A stretch of 49,577 nucleotides of DNA, from assembly GCA_045630265.1 (NCBI GenBank), contig JAZQSV010000060.1:1-49577 (forward strand). The letters are read 5' to 3'. The stretch is from UMGS1279 sp045630265 (GTDB taxonomy: Bacteria > Bacillota > Clostridia > Oscillospirales > Acutalibacteraceae). Below are positions 1 through 7,795 of the stretch, piece after piece. Position 1 is the first letter of the stretch. Each line of letters opens with the position of its first letter. The position numbers and the translations under genes are program-made. Below the pieces are notes generated by a model. The model was given only the letters and a program-made list of their open reading frames with translations, made no database searches and was not told the origin of the DNA.

Positions 1-2
1 AT

Positions 3-116
3 GCCTCCTGCACGGGGGAAAGGTTAAACAAAAAAAGCAAAGCGGCCAAGGCCTTCCAGCGCCTGGCAAAGAGAATTTTAGGGTACGATATACCCCTTAA
101 AATAAAGCAAATATAA
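3..116 (+). CDS. C-terminal end of an unidentified protein, truncated by the window edge
   Basis: An open frame enters from the left edge and ends at a TAA 22 bases before the methylglyoxal synthase start. The 37 visible residues are strongly basic (many Lys and Arg) and end in ...PLKIKQI. I do not recognise the family. The short gap to the next gene and the shared strand suggest it could belong to the same transcript. No RBS or start is visible, so the only support is frame openness and position; it could be a chance open frame. Confidence 0.4.
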   Translation, partial: ASCTGERLNKKSKAAKAFQRLAKRILGYDIPLKIKQI

Positions 117-138
117 ATTTTGAAGAGAGGTAAAACAA

Positions 139-540
139 ATGAACATTGCAATTATTGCACACGATGCTAAGAAGGAACTTATGGTACAGTTTTGCATTGC
201 TTATTGCGGAGTGCTCAGCCGTCACAACATTTTTGCCACAGGTACAACCGGCAAGCTTGTTTCAGAAGCAACAGGGCTTGAGATTACAAGGTTTTTAAGC
301 GGTGGTCAGGGCGGTGCACAGCAAATCGGCTCCAGAATCAGTTGCGATGAAATCGACCTTGTTTTACTTTTCCGCGACCCGCTTACAGCCAAACCCAGCG
401 AGCCGGACGAAAGGGTGCTACTTAACCTTTGCGACGTGCATAATATTCCCGTTGCAACCAACATAGCCACCGCTGAGGTACTAATCCACGGACTTGAACG
501 CGGTGATCTTGACTGGAGAGAGTATGTAAGGGCAAATTAA
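139..540 (+). CDS. mgsA: Methylglyoxal synthase homologue lacking the usual catalytic Asp
   Basis: The 133-residue product has the normal length of bacterial methylglyoxal synthase, which converts dihydroxyacetone phosphate to methylglyoxal and phosphate in the cytoplasm. Family signatures are present: IAHDAKK (residues 6-12), ATGTTGKL (33-40) in the phosphate site, RDPLTAKP and the IPVATNIATAE strand near the C-terminus. The GGDQQ motif, whose Asp is the catalytic base in E. coli (Asp71), reads GGAQQ here, with Ala at residue 60 (codon GCA). Asp9 and the Asp of RDPL remain. An AGAGAGGT RBS lies just upstream of the ATG. It heads a same-strand run with aspS, aconitase, icd and rex. Family assignment is firm; enzymatic activity is doubtful. 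Confidence 0.93.
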   Translation: MNIAIIAHDAKKELMVQFCIAYCGVLSRHNIFATGTTGKLVSEATGLEITRFLSGGQGGAQQIGSRISCDEIDLVLLFRDPLTAKPSEPDERVLLNLCDVHNIPVATNIATAEVLIHGLERGDLDWREYVRAN

Positions 541-591
541 CCCTTAAAAAATTTGGATGATATAACCTAACTTTAAAGGATGTGCTAAAAG

Positions 592-2379
592 TTGTTAGAT
601 AGAATGAACGGTCTCAAACGCACCGATTACTGCGGTACACTTACCACCGAGGATATAGGAAAAGAGGTTACGGTTTGCGGTTGGACTGCAAGACAAAGGG
701 ATTTAGGACAGCTTATATTCATTGACCTGCGCGACCGCACGGGTATTGTTCAGCTTGCCTTTGATGATGCCACCGACAGAGGTATTTTTGATAAAGCATT
801 TGCCATTCGAAGCGAATTTGTGCTAATGGCAAAGGGAGTGGTTAGAAAGCGCTCTTCCATCAACCCCGATATTCCTACAGGTGAAATTGAAATTGAGGTT
901 AACGATTTAAGAGTTCTTGGCAAATCTGAGACCACACCGTTTGAAATTTTGGACGATACTTCTGCAAAAGAAGAGCTTCGCCTTAAATACCGCTATTTGG
1001 ACCTTCGCCGTCCCACCCTCCAAAATAATATTTTAATGCGCCATCGCGTTACAAAGGTAACCCGCGACTTTTTCGACAGTGAAGGGTTTATTGAGATTGA
1101 AACACCTACCCTTATTAAATCTACCCCCGAGGGAGCAAGGGATTATTTAGTACCCTCCAGAATTCATAAGGGCAGTTTTTATGCACTCCCGCAGTCGCCT
1201 CAGATGTATAAGCAGTTACTTATGCTTTCGGGCTTTGACCGCTATATGCAAATTGCAAGGTGCTACCGCGACGAGGACCTTCGCGCCGACCGTCAGCCCG
1301 AGTTTACTCAGGTTGACCTTGAAATGTCCTTTGTGGATATGGAGGACGTTCTATCCCTTGGAGAGAGATACGTTAAGTACCTTTTCAAAAATACACTTGG
1401 CGTAGAAATTCCTACTCCTCTTAAAAGACTTACCTATACCGATGCTATGAACCGTTTTGGCTCTGACAAACCCGATACACGTTTTGGTATGGAGCTTTGT
1501 GATATTTCGGATATAGTGGAAAACTGTGATTTCTCAGTTTTTGCCGATACTGTAAAAAGCGGCGGAACAGTAAGGGGCATTACCGCAAAGGGCGGTGCCG
1601 CCACCCTTACAAGAAAAGAAATTGATAAGCTTACCGAGGCCGCTAAGGGTATTGGTGCAAAGGGTCTTGCGTTTATTCGCTGGGCAGAGGATGCAGACAC
1701 ACCCACCTGCGCTTTTGCTAAGTTTTTAAGCGAGCAGGATTTTGCAAAAATTTGTGAGCGCCTTGATATTCAAAAAGGCGACGTAGCGCTTATTATTGCC
1801 GACCGCAAAAATGCCGCACTTAGCATTTTGGGTGCACTTAGACTTATGGTTGCGGAAAAGCTTGATATTATTCCCGACACCTTTGAATTTTTGTGGATTA
1901 CCGAATTCCCGTTTTTTGAATATAACGAGGAAACGGGCGGCTATGATGCAATGCACCATCCCTTTACTTCACCTTTGGATGAGTGTATTAAATATCTTGA
2001 AACCGAGCCCGAAAAGGTATTTGCAAAGGCATACGACCTTGTTTTAAACGGCGTTGAGTTATCTAGCGGTTCCATTCGTATTACCGATCCGACACTTCAA
2101 AAGCAAATGTTCTCTGCTCTTGGTCTTTCGGATGAGGAGGCGCAGGAGAAGTTTGGCTTCTTAACCGATGCCTTCCGTTTTGGAGCACCTCCCCACGGCG
2201 GCATGGGAATAGGGCTTGACAGACTTGTTATGCTTATGTGTAAGAGTGAGAGCATACGCGACGTTATTGCTTTCCCCAAGGTTGCAAACGCAAGCGAGCT
2301 TATGAGCGGAGCCCCAGCTAACGTTGACAAGGCGCAGCTTGATGATTTGCAAATAGCGGTTATAAAAACCGAAGAATAA
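592..2379 (+). CDS. aspS: Aspartyl-tRNA synthetase
   Basis: This 595-residue protein has the size and order of bacterial-type AspRS: an N-terminal OB-fold anticodon-binding domain (about 1-115), a class II catalytic core with motif 2 (RCYRDEDLRADR, residues 223-234, followed by QPEFTQ), a bacterial GAD insertion domain (about 290-430) and motif 3 (GIGLDRLVML, about 540-549). It charges tRNA-Asp with aspartate; whether it also charges tRNA-Asn cannot be read from these motifs. The start is taken as TTG at 592 because AAAGGA at 575-580 is about 11 bases away; an ATG at 604 would lie 23 bases from it. The gene sits 51 bases after mgsA and 39 before the aconitase gene. Confidence 0.96.
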   Translation: MLDRMNGLKRTDYCGTLTTEDIGKEVTVCGWTARQRDLGQLIFIDLRDRTGIVQLAFDDATDRGIFDKAFAIRSEFVLMAKGVVRKRSSINPDIPTGEIEIEVNDLRVLGKSETTPFEILDDTSAKEELRLKYRYLDLRRPTLQNNILMRHRVTKVTRDFFDSEGFIEIETPTLIKSTPEGARDYLVPSRIHKGSFYALPQSPQMYKQLLMLSGFDRYMQIARCYRDEDLRADRQPEFTQVDLEMSFVDMEDVLSLGERYVKYLFKNTLGVEIPTPLKRLTYTDAMNRFGSDKPDTRFGMELCDISDIVENCDFSVFADTVKSGGTVRGITAKGGAATLTRKEIDKLTEAAKGIGAKGLAFIRWAEDADTPTCAFAKFLSEQDFAKICERLDIQKGDVALIIADRKNAALSILGALRLMVAEKLDIIPDTFEFLWITEFPFFEYNEETGGYDAMHHPFTSPLDECIKYLETEPEKVFAKAYDLVLNGVELSSGSIRITDPTLQKQMFSALGLSDEEAQEKFGFLTDAFRFGAPPHGGMGIGLDRLVMLMCKSESIRDVIAFPKVANASELMSGAPANVDKAQLDDLQIAVIKTEE

Positions 2380-2418
2380 TATTTTTTAGCTACAAGATTT
2401 TTATTAGGAGATTTTATA

Positions 2419-4353
2419 ATGGGACTTACAATAGCACAAAAAATCCTGGCTGCACATATTGTTGACGGCGAAATGAAGGTTGGTCAGGATATTGGTATAA
2501 AAATTGACCAGACTCTGACTCAGGATGCCACCGGCACAATGGCTTATTTGGAATTTGAGGCAATGGGCGTAGATAGGGTTAAGACCGAGCGCTCGGTTGC
2601 CTACATAGACCATAACACACTGCAAACCGGCTTTGAAAATGCCGACGACCACCGCTTCATTCAGTCTATCTGCAAAAAGCACGGAATTTATTATTCTCAT
2701 CCCGGTAACGGTATTTGCCACCAAATCCATTTGGAGCGTTTTTCCAAACCGGGCAAAACCCTTATTGGCTCTGACTCTCATACCCCCACCTGCGGCGGTA
2801 TGGGTATGCTTGCTATGGGTGCGGGCGGTATGGACGTCGCAGTTGCTATGGGCGGCGGTGCATACTATATTTCTACTCCTAAAATGCTTAGAGTAAATCT
2901 TGTAGGAAAGCTTCGTCCCTTTGTTTCTGCTAAGGACGTTATCTTAGAGGTGCTTCGCATTTTATCTGTTAAGGGCGGCGTAGGTTATATTGTTGAATAT
3001 GCGGGCGAGGGAGTCAAAACCCTTTCGGTGCCCGAGCGTGCTACCATTACAAATATGGGCGCTGAGCTTGGCGCATCCACCTCTATTTTCCCTGCAGACG
3101 AAATTACAAGGCAGTTTTTAAAGGCACAGGGCAGAGAGGAAGATTTTACACCTCTTGAGAGTGATCCGGATGCCGTTTACGATAAGGAAATTACTGTAGA
3201 TTTAAGCGCCTTGGAGCCGCTTGCCGCTATGCCTCATTCTCCTGATAACGTTAAAAAGGTTAGCGAAATTGGTAAGATTAAGGTTGACCAGGTGCTTATT
3301 GGCAGTTGCACCAACTCCTCACTTTTAGATATGCTTAAGGTGGCCGAGATTTTTGACGGAAAAACCGTAAATCCGAACGTTAGCGTAGGTATTGCTCCCG
3401 GCTCTAAGCAGGTGCTTTATATGTTATCTCAGTGTGGCGCGTTGGCAAAACTTATTGCCGCGGGTGCCAGAATTTTGGAATGTGCTTGCGGTCCTTGCAT
3501 CGGTATGGGTCAGGCACCCAATTCTGCAGGTGTTTCGCTTCGTACCTTTAACCGCAATTTTGAAGGCCGTTCGGGTACTGCTGACGCGGGTGTTTATCTT
3601 GTATCTCCCGAAACTGCCGCCGCGGCCGCTCTAACAGGTTACCTTACAAACCCAATGGAGCTGGATGTAAATATCAGTGATATTAAGCTTCCCGAAAGCT
3701 TTGTTATAAATGATAATTCTATTGATGCCCCTGCTTCAGTAGAGGATGCGGCCGAGGTGGAAATTATTCGCGGTCCCAATATTAAGCCCTTCCCCAAGAC
3801 TGAGCCGCTGGCCGAGAGCATTTCGGCAAAGGCAATACTTAAGGTGGGCGACAATATTACAACCGACCATATTATGCCTGCGGGCGCCAAGATTTTGCCG
3901 CTTCGCTCTAATATTCCTATGATTTCTAATTACTGCTTTACAAGGTGCGATGAAAACTTCCCCGAAAACTGCAGGAAAGAGGGTAAAGGAATTATAATAG
4001 GTGGCGAAAACTACGGCCAGGGCTCTTCAAGAGAGCACGCTGCACTAGCACCTTTACACCTTGGTATTAAGGCGGTTATTACAAAAAGCTTTGCAAGAAT
4101 TCACGTTGCAAACCTTGTAAATGCGGGTATTGTTCCTTTAACCTTCGACTGCGCAGACGACTTTGATACCATCGATCGTTTTGACGAGCTTGAGCTTCCA
4201 AATATAAGGGAAGAAATTAAAAACGGTAAAAAGGTTGCACTTATAAATAAAACGAAAAATAAAGAGTATACTCTCACCGCCGCCGTTTCCGAGCGTTCGG
4301 CAGATATACTTCTTAGCGGCGGACTTCTTCGCTACACAAAGGAAAACTTTTAA
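2419..4353 (+). CDS. Aconitate hydratase (aconitase)
   Basis: A 644-residue aconitase that interconverts citrate and isocitrate with a [4Fe-4S] cluster. The three cluster cysteines are visible at residue 297 (GSCTN) and residues 357 and 360 (ACGPCIGMG). The substrate-binding GSDSHTPTCGG motif lies in the N-terminal third, and the swivel-domain NYGQGSSREHAALAP motif with the catalytic serine lies around 531-545. The length matches the short aconitases common in Clostridia rather than the roughly 900-residue AcnA type. A TTAGGAGA RBS precedes the ATG. It is followed after 26 bases by isocitrate dehydrogenase, so together they form the oxidative citrate branch leading to 2-oxoglutarate and glutamate. 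A 3-isopropylmalate dehydratase is unlikely given the fused one-chain layout. Confidence 0.94.
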   Translation: MGLTIAQKILAAHIVDGEMKVGQDIGIKIDQTLTQDATGTMAYLEFEAMGVDRVKTERSVAYIDHNTLQTGFENADDHRFIQSICKKHGIYYSHPGNGICHQIHLERFSKPGKTLIGSDSHTPTCGGMGMLAMGAGGMDVAVAMGGGAYYISTPKMLRVNLVGKLRPFVSAKDVILEVLRILSVKGGVGYIVEYAGEGVKTLSVPERATITNMGAELGASTSIFPADEITRQFLKAQGREEDFTPLESDPDAVYDKEITVDLSALEPLAAMPHSPDNVKKVSEIGKIKVDQVLIGSCTNSSLLDMLKVAEIFDGKTVNPNVSVGIAPGSKQVLYMLSQCGALAKLIAAGARILECACGPCIGMGQAPNSAGVSLRTFNRNFEGRSGTADAGVYLVSPETAAAAALTGYLTNPMELDVNISDIKLPESFVINDNSIDAPASVEDAAEVEIIRGPNIKPFPKTEPLAESISAKAILKVGDNITTDHIMPAGAKILPLRSNIPMISNYCFTRCDENFPENCRKEGKGIIIGGENYGQGSSREHAALAPLHLGIKAVITKSFARIHVANLVNAGIVPLTFDCADDFDTIDRFDELELPNIREEIKNGKKVALINKTKNKEYTLTAAVSERSADILLSGGLLRYTKENF

Positions 4354-4379
4354 GTAGTAGCTATTTGGAGGAATTAAGT

Positions 4380-5594
4380 ATGTGCGAAAAAATTAAAATG
4401 AAAACTCCTCTTGTTGAGATGGACGGAGACGAAATGACCAGAATTATCTGGAAAATGATAAAGGAAATACTTCTTGAGCCCTACGTAGAGCTTAATACTG
4501 AGTATTATGATTTGGGACTAGAATACCGTAACGAAACCAACGACCAGGTTACCTTTGATTCGGCTAAAGCAACCCTTAAATACGGTGTTGCCGTTAAGTG
4601 TGCTACAATTACACCTAACGCCGCTAGAATGACCGAGTATAATCTAAAGGAAATGTGGAAGTCGCCTAATGGTACTATCCGTGCGATTTTGGATGGTACA
4701 GTTTTCCGCACCCCCATTATTGTAAAGGGAATCACCCCCTTTATTCCTACCTGGACAAAGCCCATTACTATTGCACGTCACGCCTATGGCGACGTTTATA
4801 AGAATACCGAAATGCAGGTTAAAGAGGGTTCTAAGTGTGAGCTTGTTTGCACTGATAAGGACGGAAATGAAACAAGGCAATTAATTCACGATTTTGTGGG
4901 TACCGACGGTATTATTCAGGGCTTACATAATACCGATAAGTCTATTGAAAGTTTTGCCAGAAGCTGCTTTAACTTTGCGCTTGATTTAAAGCAGGACCTT
5001 TGGTTTGCAACTAAGGATACTATTTCTAAGAAGTATGACCACCGCTTTAAGGATATTTTTGCAGAGATTTACGAAAATGAATATAAAGAGAAGTTTGAAA
5101 ATGTAGGAATTGAGTATTTCTATACACTTATTGATGATGCGGTTGCACGCGTAGTTCGTTCAAACGGTGGATACATTTGGGCTTGTAAGAACTATGACGG
5201 CGACGTTATGTCGGATATGGTTGCTACCGCTTATGGTAGTCTTGCTATGATGACCTCGGTGCTTGTTTCTCCCGAGGGAGTTTATGAGTATGAGGCGGCG
5301 CACGGTACCGTTCAGCGCCACTATTATAAGCACTTAAAGGGTGAGAGGACCTCTACCAACAGTGTTGCAACGCTTTTTGCTTGGACAGGTGCGCTCCGTA
5401 AACGTGGCGAGCTTGATAATACTCCCGACCTTTGTGAGTTTGCAGATAAGCTTGAAAAGGCAACCATTACCACTATCGAAGAGGGCGTAATGACCGGCGA
5501 CTTGGCCGCGCTTTCCACCCTTGAGAATAAGCAAACAGTAGATACCGAAACATTTTTAAGAGAAATTGATAAACGCCTTAAAAAATTAATGTAA
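4380..5594 (+). CDS. icd: NADP-dependent isocitrate dehydrogenase, eukaryote-like homodimeric type
   Basis: The 404-residue product closely matches the homodimeric NADP-IDH type best known from eukaryotes, and unlike the E. coli Icd type. Landmarks are VEMDGDEMTRIIW near the N-terminus, KCATITPNAARM, MWKSPNGTIR (substrate serine loop), GRHAYGD-like ARHAYGDVY, CKNYDGDVMSD (metal-binding aspartates) and EAAHGTVQRHYY plus TSTNSVATLFAW (NADP site). It decarboxylates isocitrate to 2-oxoglutarate, producing NADPH. The ATG at 4380 is chosen because GGAGG lies at 4367-4371, 8 bases upstream; an in-frame TTG at 4365 overlaps that RBS. It follows aconitase directly and precedes rex by 12 bases, consistent with one transcript making biosynthetic 2-oxoglutarate. 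Confidence 0.96.
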   Translation: MCEKIKMKTPLVEMDGDEMTRIIWKMIKEILLEPYVELNTEYYDLGLEYRNETNDQVTFDSAKATLKYGVAVKCATITPNAARMTEYNLKEMWKSPNGTIRAILDGTVFRTPIIVKGITPFIPTWTKPITIARHAYGDVYKNTEMQVKEGSKCELVCTDKDGNETRQLIHDFVGTDGIIQGLHNTDKSIESFARSCFNFALDLKQDLWFATKDTISKKYDHRFKDIFAEIYENEYKEKFENVGIEYFYTLIDDAVARVVRSNGGYIWACKNYDGDVMSDMVATAYGSLAMMTSVLVSPEGVYEYEAAHGTVQRHYYKHLKGERTSTNSVATLFAWTGALRKRGELDNTPDLCEFADKLEKATITTIEEGVMTGDLAALSTLENKQTVDTETFLREIDKRLKKLM

Positions 5595-5606
5595 GGAGAA
5601 ATATCT

Positions 5607-6239
5607 GTGAATAATACAAGCGGTATTTCAGAACTTGTAATAAGCCGCCTTCCAAGATATTACCGATTTTTGGGTGAGCTTATGGGTGAAGGCATTTCTA
5701 AGGTTTCGTCTAGGGAGCTATCCGAGCGAATGGGCCTTACTGCAAGCCAGATAAGGCAGGACCTTAACTGTTTTGGCGGTTTCGGTCAGCAGGGTTATGG
5801 CTATAACGTTGAACAACTGCATATTGAAATCGGTAAGATTTTGGGACTTGACAGTAATAAAAAGGCAGTGCTTATAGGCGCGGGAAATTTGGGTCGCGCA
5901 ATAGCCACCCATATGTCCTTTGAAAATAAAGGTTTTCGTCTAATTGGAATTTTCGACAAAAAGGAAGCGCTTAAAGGACAAATTATTAAGGGTATTCCGG
6001 TAAGACATATAGATGATCTGGATGATTTTTGCCGTGAGAACCTACCCGTTTGCGCCATTCTTTGTATTCCTAAAAGTGAGGCTGATGAACTTTGTACCGC
6101 CCTTATTAAAAGGGGAGTAAAGGGGTTTTGGAACTTTTCACACTGTGATTTAACCGTTTCACACCCTGGTGTGGTGGTTGAAAACGTTCACCTGGGAGAT
6201 AGCCTTGCAAAACTTTCCTATAATATTAAAAACGGCTAA
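5607..6239 (+). CDS. rex: Redox-sensing transcriptional repressor Rex
   Basis: This 210-residue protein has the Rex architecture: an N-terminal winged-helix DNA-binding domain (about 1-78, with ISRLPRYYRFLGEL and TASQIRQDLNCFGGFG) followed by a Rossmann NADH-binding domain with GAGNLG at residues 91-96 and a C-terminal swapped helix. Rex represses fermentation and redox genes when the NADH/NAD+ ratio is low. The start is GTG at 5607, 8 bases after AAGGAG, which overlaps the icd stop region; translation is probably coupled. I found no convincing full Rex operator upstream of the run, so autoregulation is not shown by the sequence. Confidence 0.95.
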   Translation: MNNTSGISELVISRLPRYYRFLGELMGEGISKVSSRELSERMGLTASQIRQDLNCFGGFGQQGYGYNVEQLHIEIGKILGLDSNKKAVLIGAGNLGRAIATHMSFENKGFRLIGIFDKKEALKGQIIKGIPVRHIDDLDDFCRENLPVCAILCIPKSEADELCTALIKRGVKGFWNFSHCDLTVSHPGVVVENVHLGDSLAKLSYNIKNG

Positions 6240-6247
6240 ATTTTTAA

Positions 6248-6276
6248 TTGACAAAACCGCTAATTTAAGGTAATAT
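6248..6276 (+). promoter_or_regulatory. Sigma-A-type promoter for tRNA-Arg
   Basis: TTGACA at 6248-6253 and TAATAT at 6271-6276 are separated by exactly 17 bases. It lies just after the rex stop codon and 48 bases before the mature tRNA 5' end. A hairpin (TGCCCC / GGGGCA, 6301-6318) sits in the predicted 5' leader of the tRNA. Confidence 0.7.
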
Positions 6277-6323
6277 ATAATAGCACTAAAAAGTAAATAT
6301 TGCCCCAATTTTGGGGCAGATAC

Positions 6324-6398
6324 GCCTCCATAGTTAAATGGATATAATAAACCCCTCCTAAGGGTTAGTTGTGAGTTCGATTCTCGCTGGGGGTGCCA
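6324..6398 (+). tRNA. tRNA-Arg (anticodon CCU), CCA encoded
   Basis: A full cloverleaf can be folded by hand: acceptor GCCTCCA with TGGGGGT (two G-U pairs), D-stem GTTA/TAAT, a perfect anticodon stem AACCC/GGGTT around loop CTCCTAA (anticodon CCT, reading AGG), T-stem GTGAG/CTCGC with loop TTCGATT, discriminator G and encoded CCA. The 3' end is partly duplicated at 6952-6975, suggesting that this gene was used as an insertion site. Confidence 0.93.
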
Positions 6399-6975
6399 AA
6401 AGCGGCGAGCAAATCTCGCCTAAAAGAAGAAAGAATAGAGAATAAATAATAAATAATAAATGTGGCGATTTCGCCGCTTTAATTATTCATTATTCTTTAT
6501 TCTTTTTTATTTTTTCTTTAGAAGGGACATAGTTATGAAAAAGGAAAATCCACTTTTAGATAAATCACTTTTATTTGCTGCACGAATCATTAAACTTAAT
6601 AAATATCTTACCAAAGAAAAGCACGAAACAGTACTGTCAAAACAAATAATCCGAAGCGCAACGTCTATAGGTGCAAACGCAAATGAAGCGATTTATGGCC
6701 TTAGCAAAGCGGATTTTATTGCTAAGCTGCAGATTTCATTGAAAGAAACTGCGGAAACAGAGTATTGGTTGCGTCTGCTTATTTTATCCGAATACATTAC
6801 CGAAAAAGAGGGAGAGTCATTGCTTAATGATTGTTTAGAGATTAAGCGAATACTAATATCCACACTAAATACTGCGAAAGAAAACAAATAAAAACAGTCC
6901 GGCGGACTGTTTTGGTGTCCGGGTGCATGCCACAAGCGGCAGTACAGTGGGCGATTCTCGCTGTGGGTGCCAAAA
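6378..6975 (+). mobile_element. Putative small insertion at the tRNA-Arg 3' end carrying a four-helix-bundle gene
   Basis: The last 24 bases around the tRNA 3' end (6378-6401) recur at 6952-6975 with one mismatch (CGATTCTCGCTG then G or T, then GGGTGCCAAAA). Between the copies lie a short GC hairpin (6403-6421), a long AT-rich imperfect inverted repeat (arms near 6424-6462 and 6470-6510) and one four-helix-bundle gene. A strong terminator follows the second copy, as would be expected immediately after an uninterrupted tRNA gene. I infer that about 574 bp was inserted with duplication of the tRNA end. No recombinase is encoded inside, so the mechanism is unknown. Confidence 0.55.
6535..6891 (+). 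CDS. Four-helix-bundle protein (S23/IVP-like)
   Basis: The 118-residue product carries the signature of the four-helix-bundle family related to proteins encoded in 23S rRNA intervening sequences and to the Avd accessory factor of diversity-generating retroelements: SATSIGANANEA (about residues 43-54) and FIAKLQISLKETAETEYWL (about 62-80). It is predicted all-helical and cytoplasmic; the molecular role is unknown. ATG 6535 is preferred because a GAAGGGA RBS lies about 10 bases upstream; a longer frame from 6460 would add an implausible Phe-rich stretch. Its place inside a duplicated tRNA end fits the habit of this family of sitting in mobile or intervening sequences. Confidence 0.82.
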   Translation: MKKENPLLDKSLLFAARIIKLNKYLTKEKHETVLSKQIIRSATSIGANANEAIYGLSKADFIAKLQISLKETAETEYWLRLLILSEYITEKEGESLLNDCLEIKRILISTLNTAKENK

Positions 6976-7008
6976 ACCCGAGAGTATGTTAGATACTCTC
7001 GGGTTTTG
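6973..7008. terminator. Strong intrinsic terminator between tRNA-Arg region and converging pilin-like gene
   Basis: AACCCGAGAGTAT and ATACTCTCGGGTT form a long perfect stem with a GTTAG loop, followed by a T-rich tail; A-rich sequence on the other side allows it to act in both directions. It immediately follows the duplicated tRNA 3' end and overlaps the 3' side of the converging minus-strand gene. Confidence 0.85.
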
Positions 7009-7647
7009 TTATTTTATCTTTTTCTTTCTTGCAAGGGAAAAAAGTATACAAGAAGCACTGCTTAAAACAACAAGTGCCAGCAAAATTTTAATCTTGCTAT
7101 TATCTTTTGTTGGGGGTATTACATAGTCGCCGTTATGATAAACGTTTACAAATCTGGCTACAGGTGTATCTACTGCTTCACCATTCATTATAACCTGTGT
7201 ATCAAGTTTATTTTCGCTATTTAGGTAAACGGAAACGGCAATATCATAAATGCTTTTATCATACAAAACTCCGGGCATATCGGCCTCGGTTTCGAAAAGC
7301 TTATAGCTAAATTCCTTGCCGATATCATCTGAGGTATATTCCAAAACAATGACTGCAACACCCTCTTTGTTGGTAGTTGCTAATGTCTTTTCACCGTTTT
7401 CTGTATTTTCAAGAACAAACTCAAAGCCATCCGGACCAATGGTATCTTCACTTAGATTATTGACAACTTTATTTACAGTAATGCTAAGACCAATATTTTC
7501 TATCTCGCTATCTATCGGCACGAAGGTATTTACAATACTATTGGTTTTTGTTACAACAAACCCAAAAGTGATGCCCACGCTTGATACGAGCAATACTGTC
7601 AAAGAAAAGCACAGTATTGCAAGGGACAGTATTCTACTTTTAAACAA
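7009..7647 (-). CDS. Surface protein with SipW-type N-terminus, pilin-like isopeptide domain and LPXTG-like tail
   Basis: The 212-residue protein has an N-terminal hydrophobic export segment followed by VVTKTNSIVNTF, the same motif as in the cluster member at 11301 (LVTKTEPIVNTF). Residues about 50-150 resemble the Spy0128/FctA pilin domain that forms intramolecular isopeptide bonds (VNKVV lysine strand, GFEFVLEN, YTSDDIGKEFSYKLFETE). The C-terminus has IPPTKDNS, a hydrophobic stretch and a basic tail, the layout of a sortase sorting signal but with Lys where PPTG-type signals have Gly. Start is TTG at 7647, 8 bases after a perfect AGGAGG. It is the last gene of the minus-strand SipW cluster, 148 bases after the previous gene. 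Function as a fibre or anchor subunit is an inference. Confidence 0.75.
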   Translation of the reverse strand: MFKSRILSLAILCFSLTVLLVSSVGITFGFVVTKTNSIVNTFVPIDSEIENIGLSITVNKVVNNLSEDTIGPDGFEFVLENTENGEKTLATTNKEGVAVIVLEYTSDDIGKEFSYKLFETEADMPGVLYDKSIYDIAVSVYLNSENKLDTQVIMNGEAVDTPVARFVNVYHNGDYVIPPTKDNSKIKILLALVVLSSASCILFSLARKKKIK

Positions 7648-7698
7648 TGTATCTACCTCCTATTCAGTAGTATTAAAATTCTATGTGTATTATTTTCA

Positions 7699-7773
7699 GA
7701 CAATCAAAAGGCACAACGGAAAAGCTTAGTTATGCCCTTTGATTGCCGCCCATCCCACGGAGGGGATGGGTGG
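7699..7773. repeat. Two-hairpin palindromic repeat, copy A
   Basis: The segment contains two adjacent hairpins: CAATCAAAAGG... with ...CCCTTTGATTG, then CCCATCCC / GGGGATGGG. A second copy with conserved flanks but a shorter second stem is at 14057-14124, same orientation. It lies between two minus-strand genes of the SipW cluster. It may be a REP-like dispersed element or a structured RNA; I cannot assign a family. Confidence 0.6.
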
Positions 7774-7795
7774 ACTTTAAATGAACAAAACAGAA

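Noticed and set aside
6952..6975. A second functional tRNA gene
   Set aside because: Only the T-arm and acceptor 3' end are present; no matching 5' acceptor, D-arm or anticodon arm precedes it.
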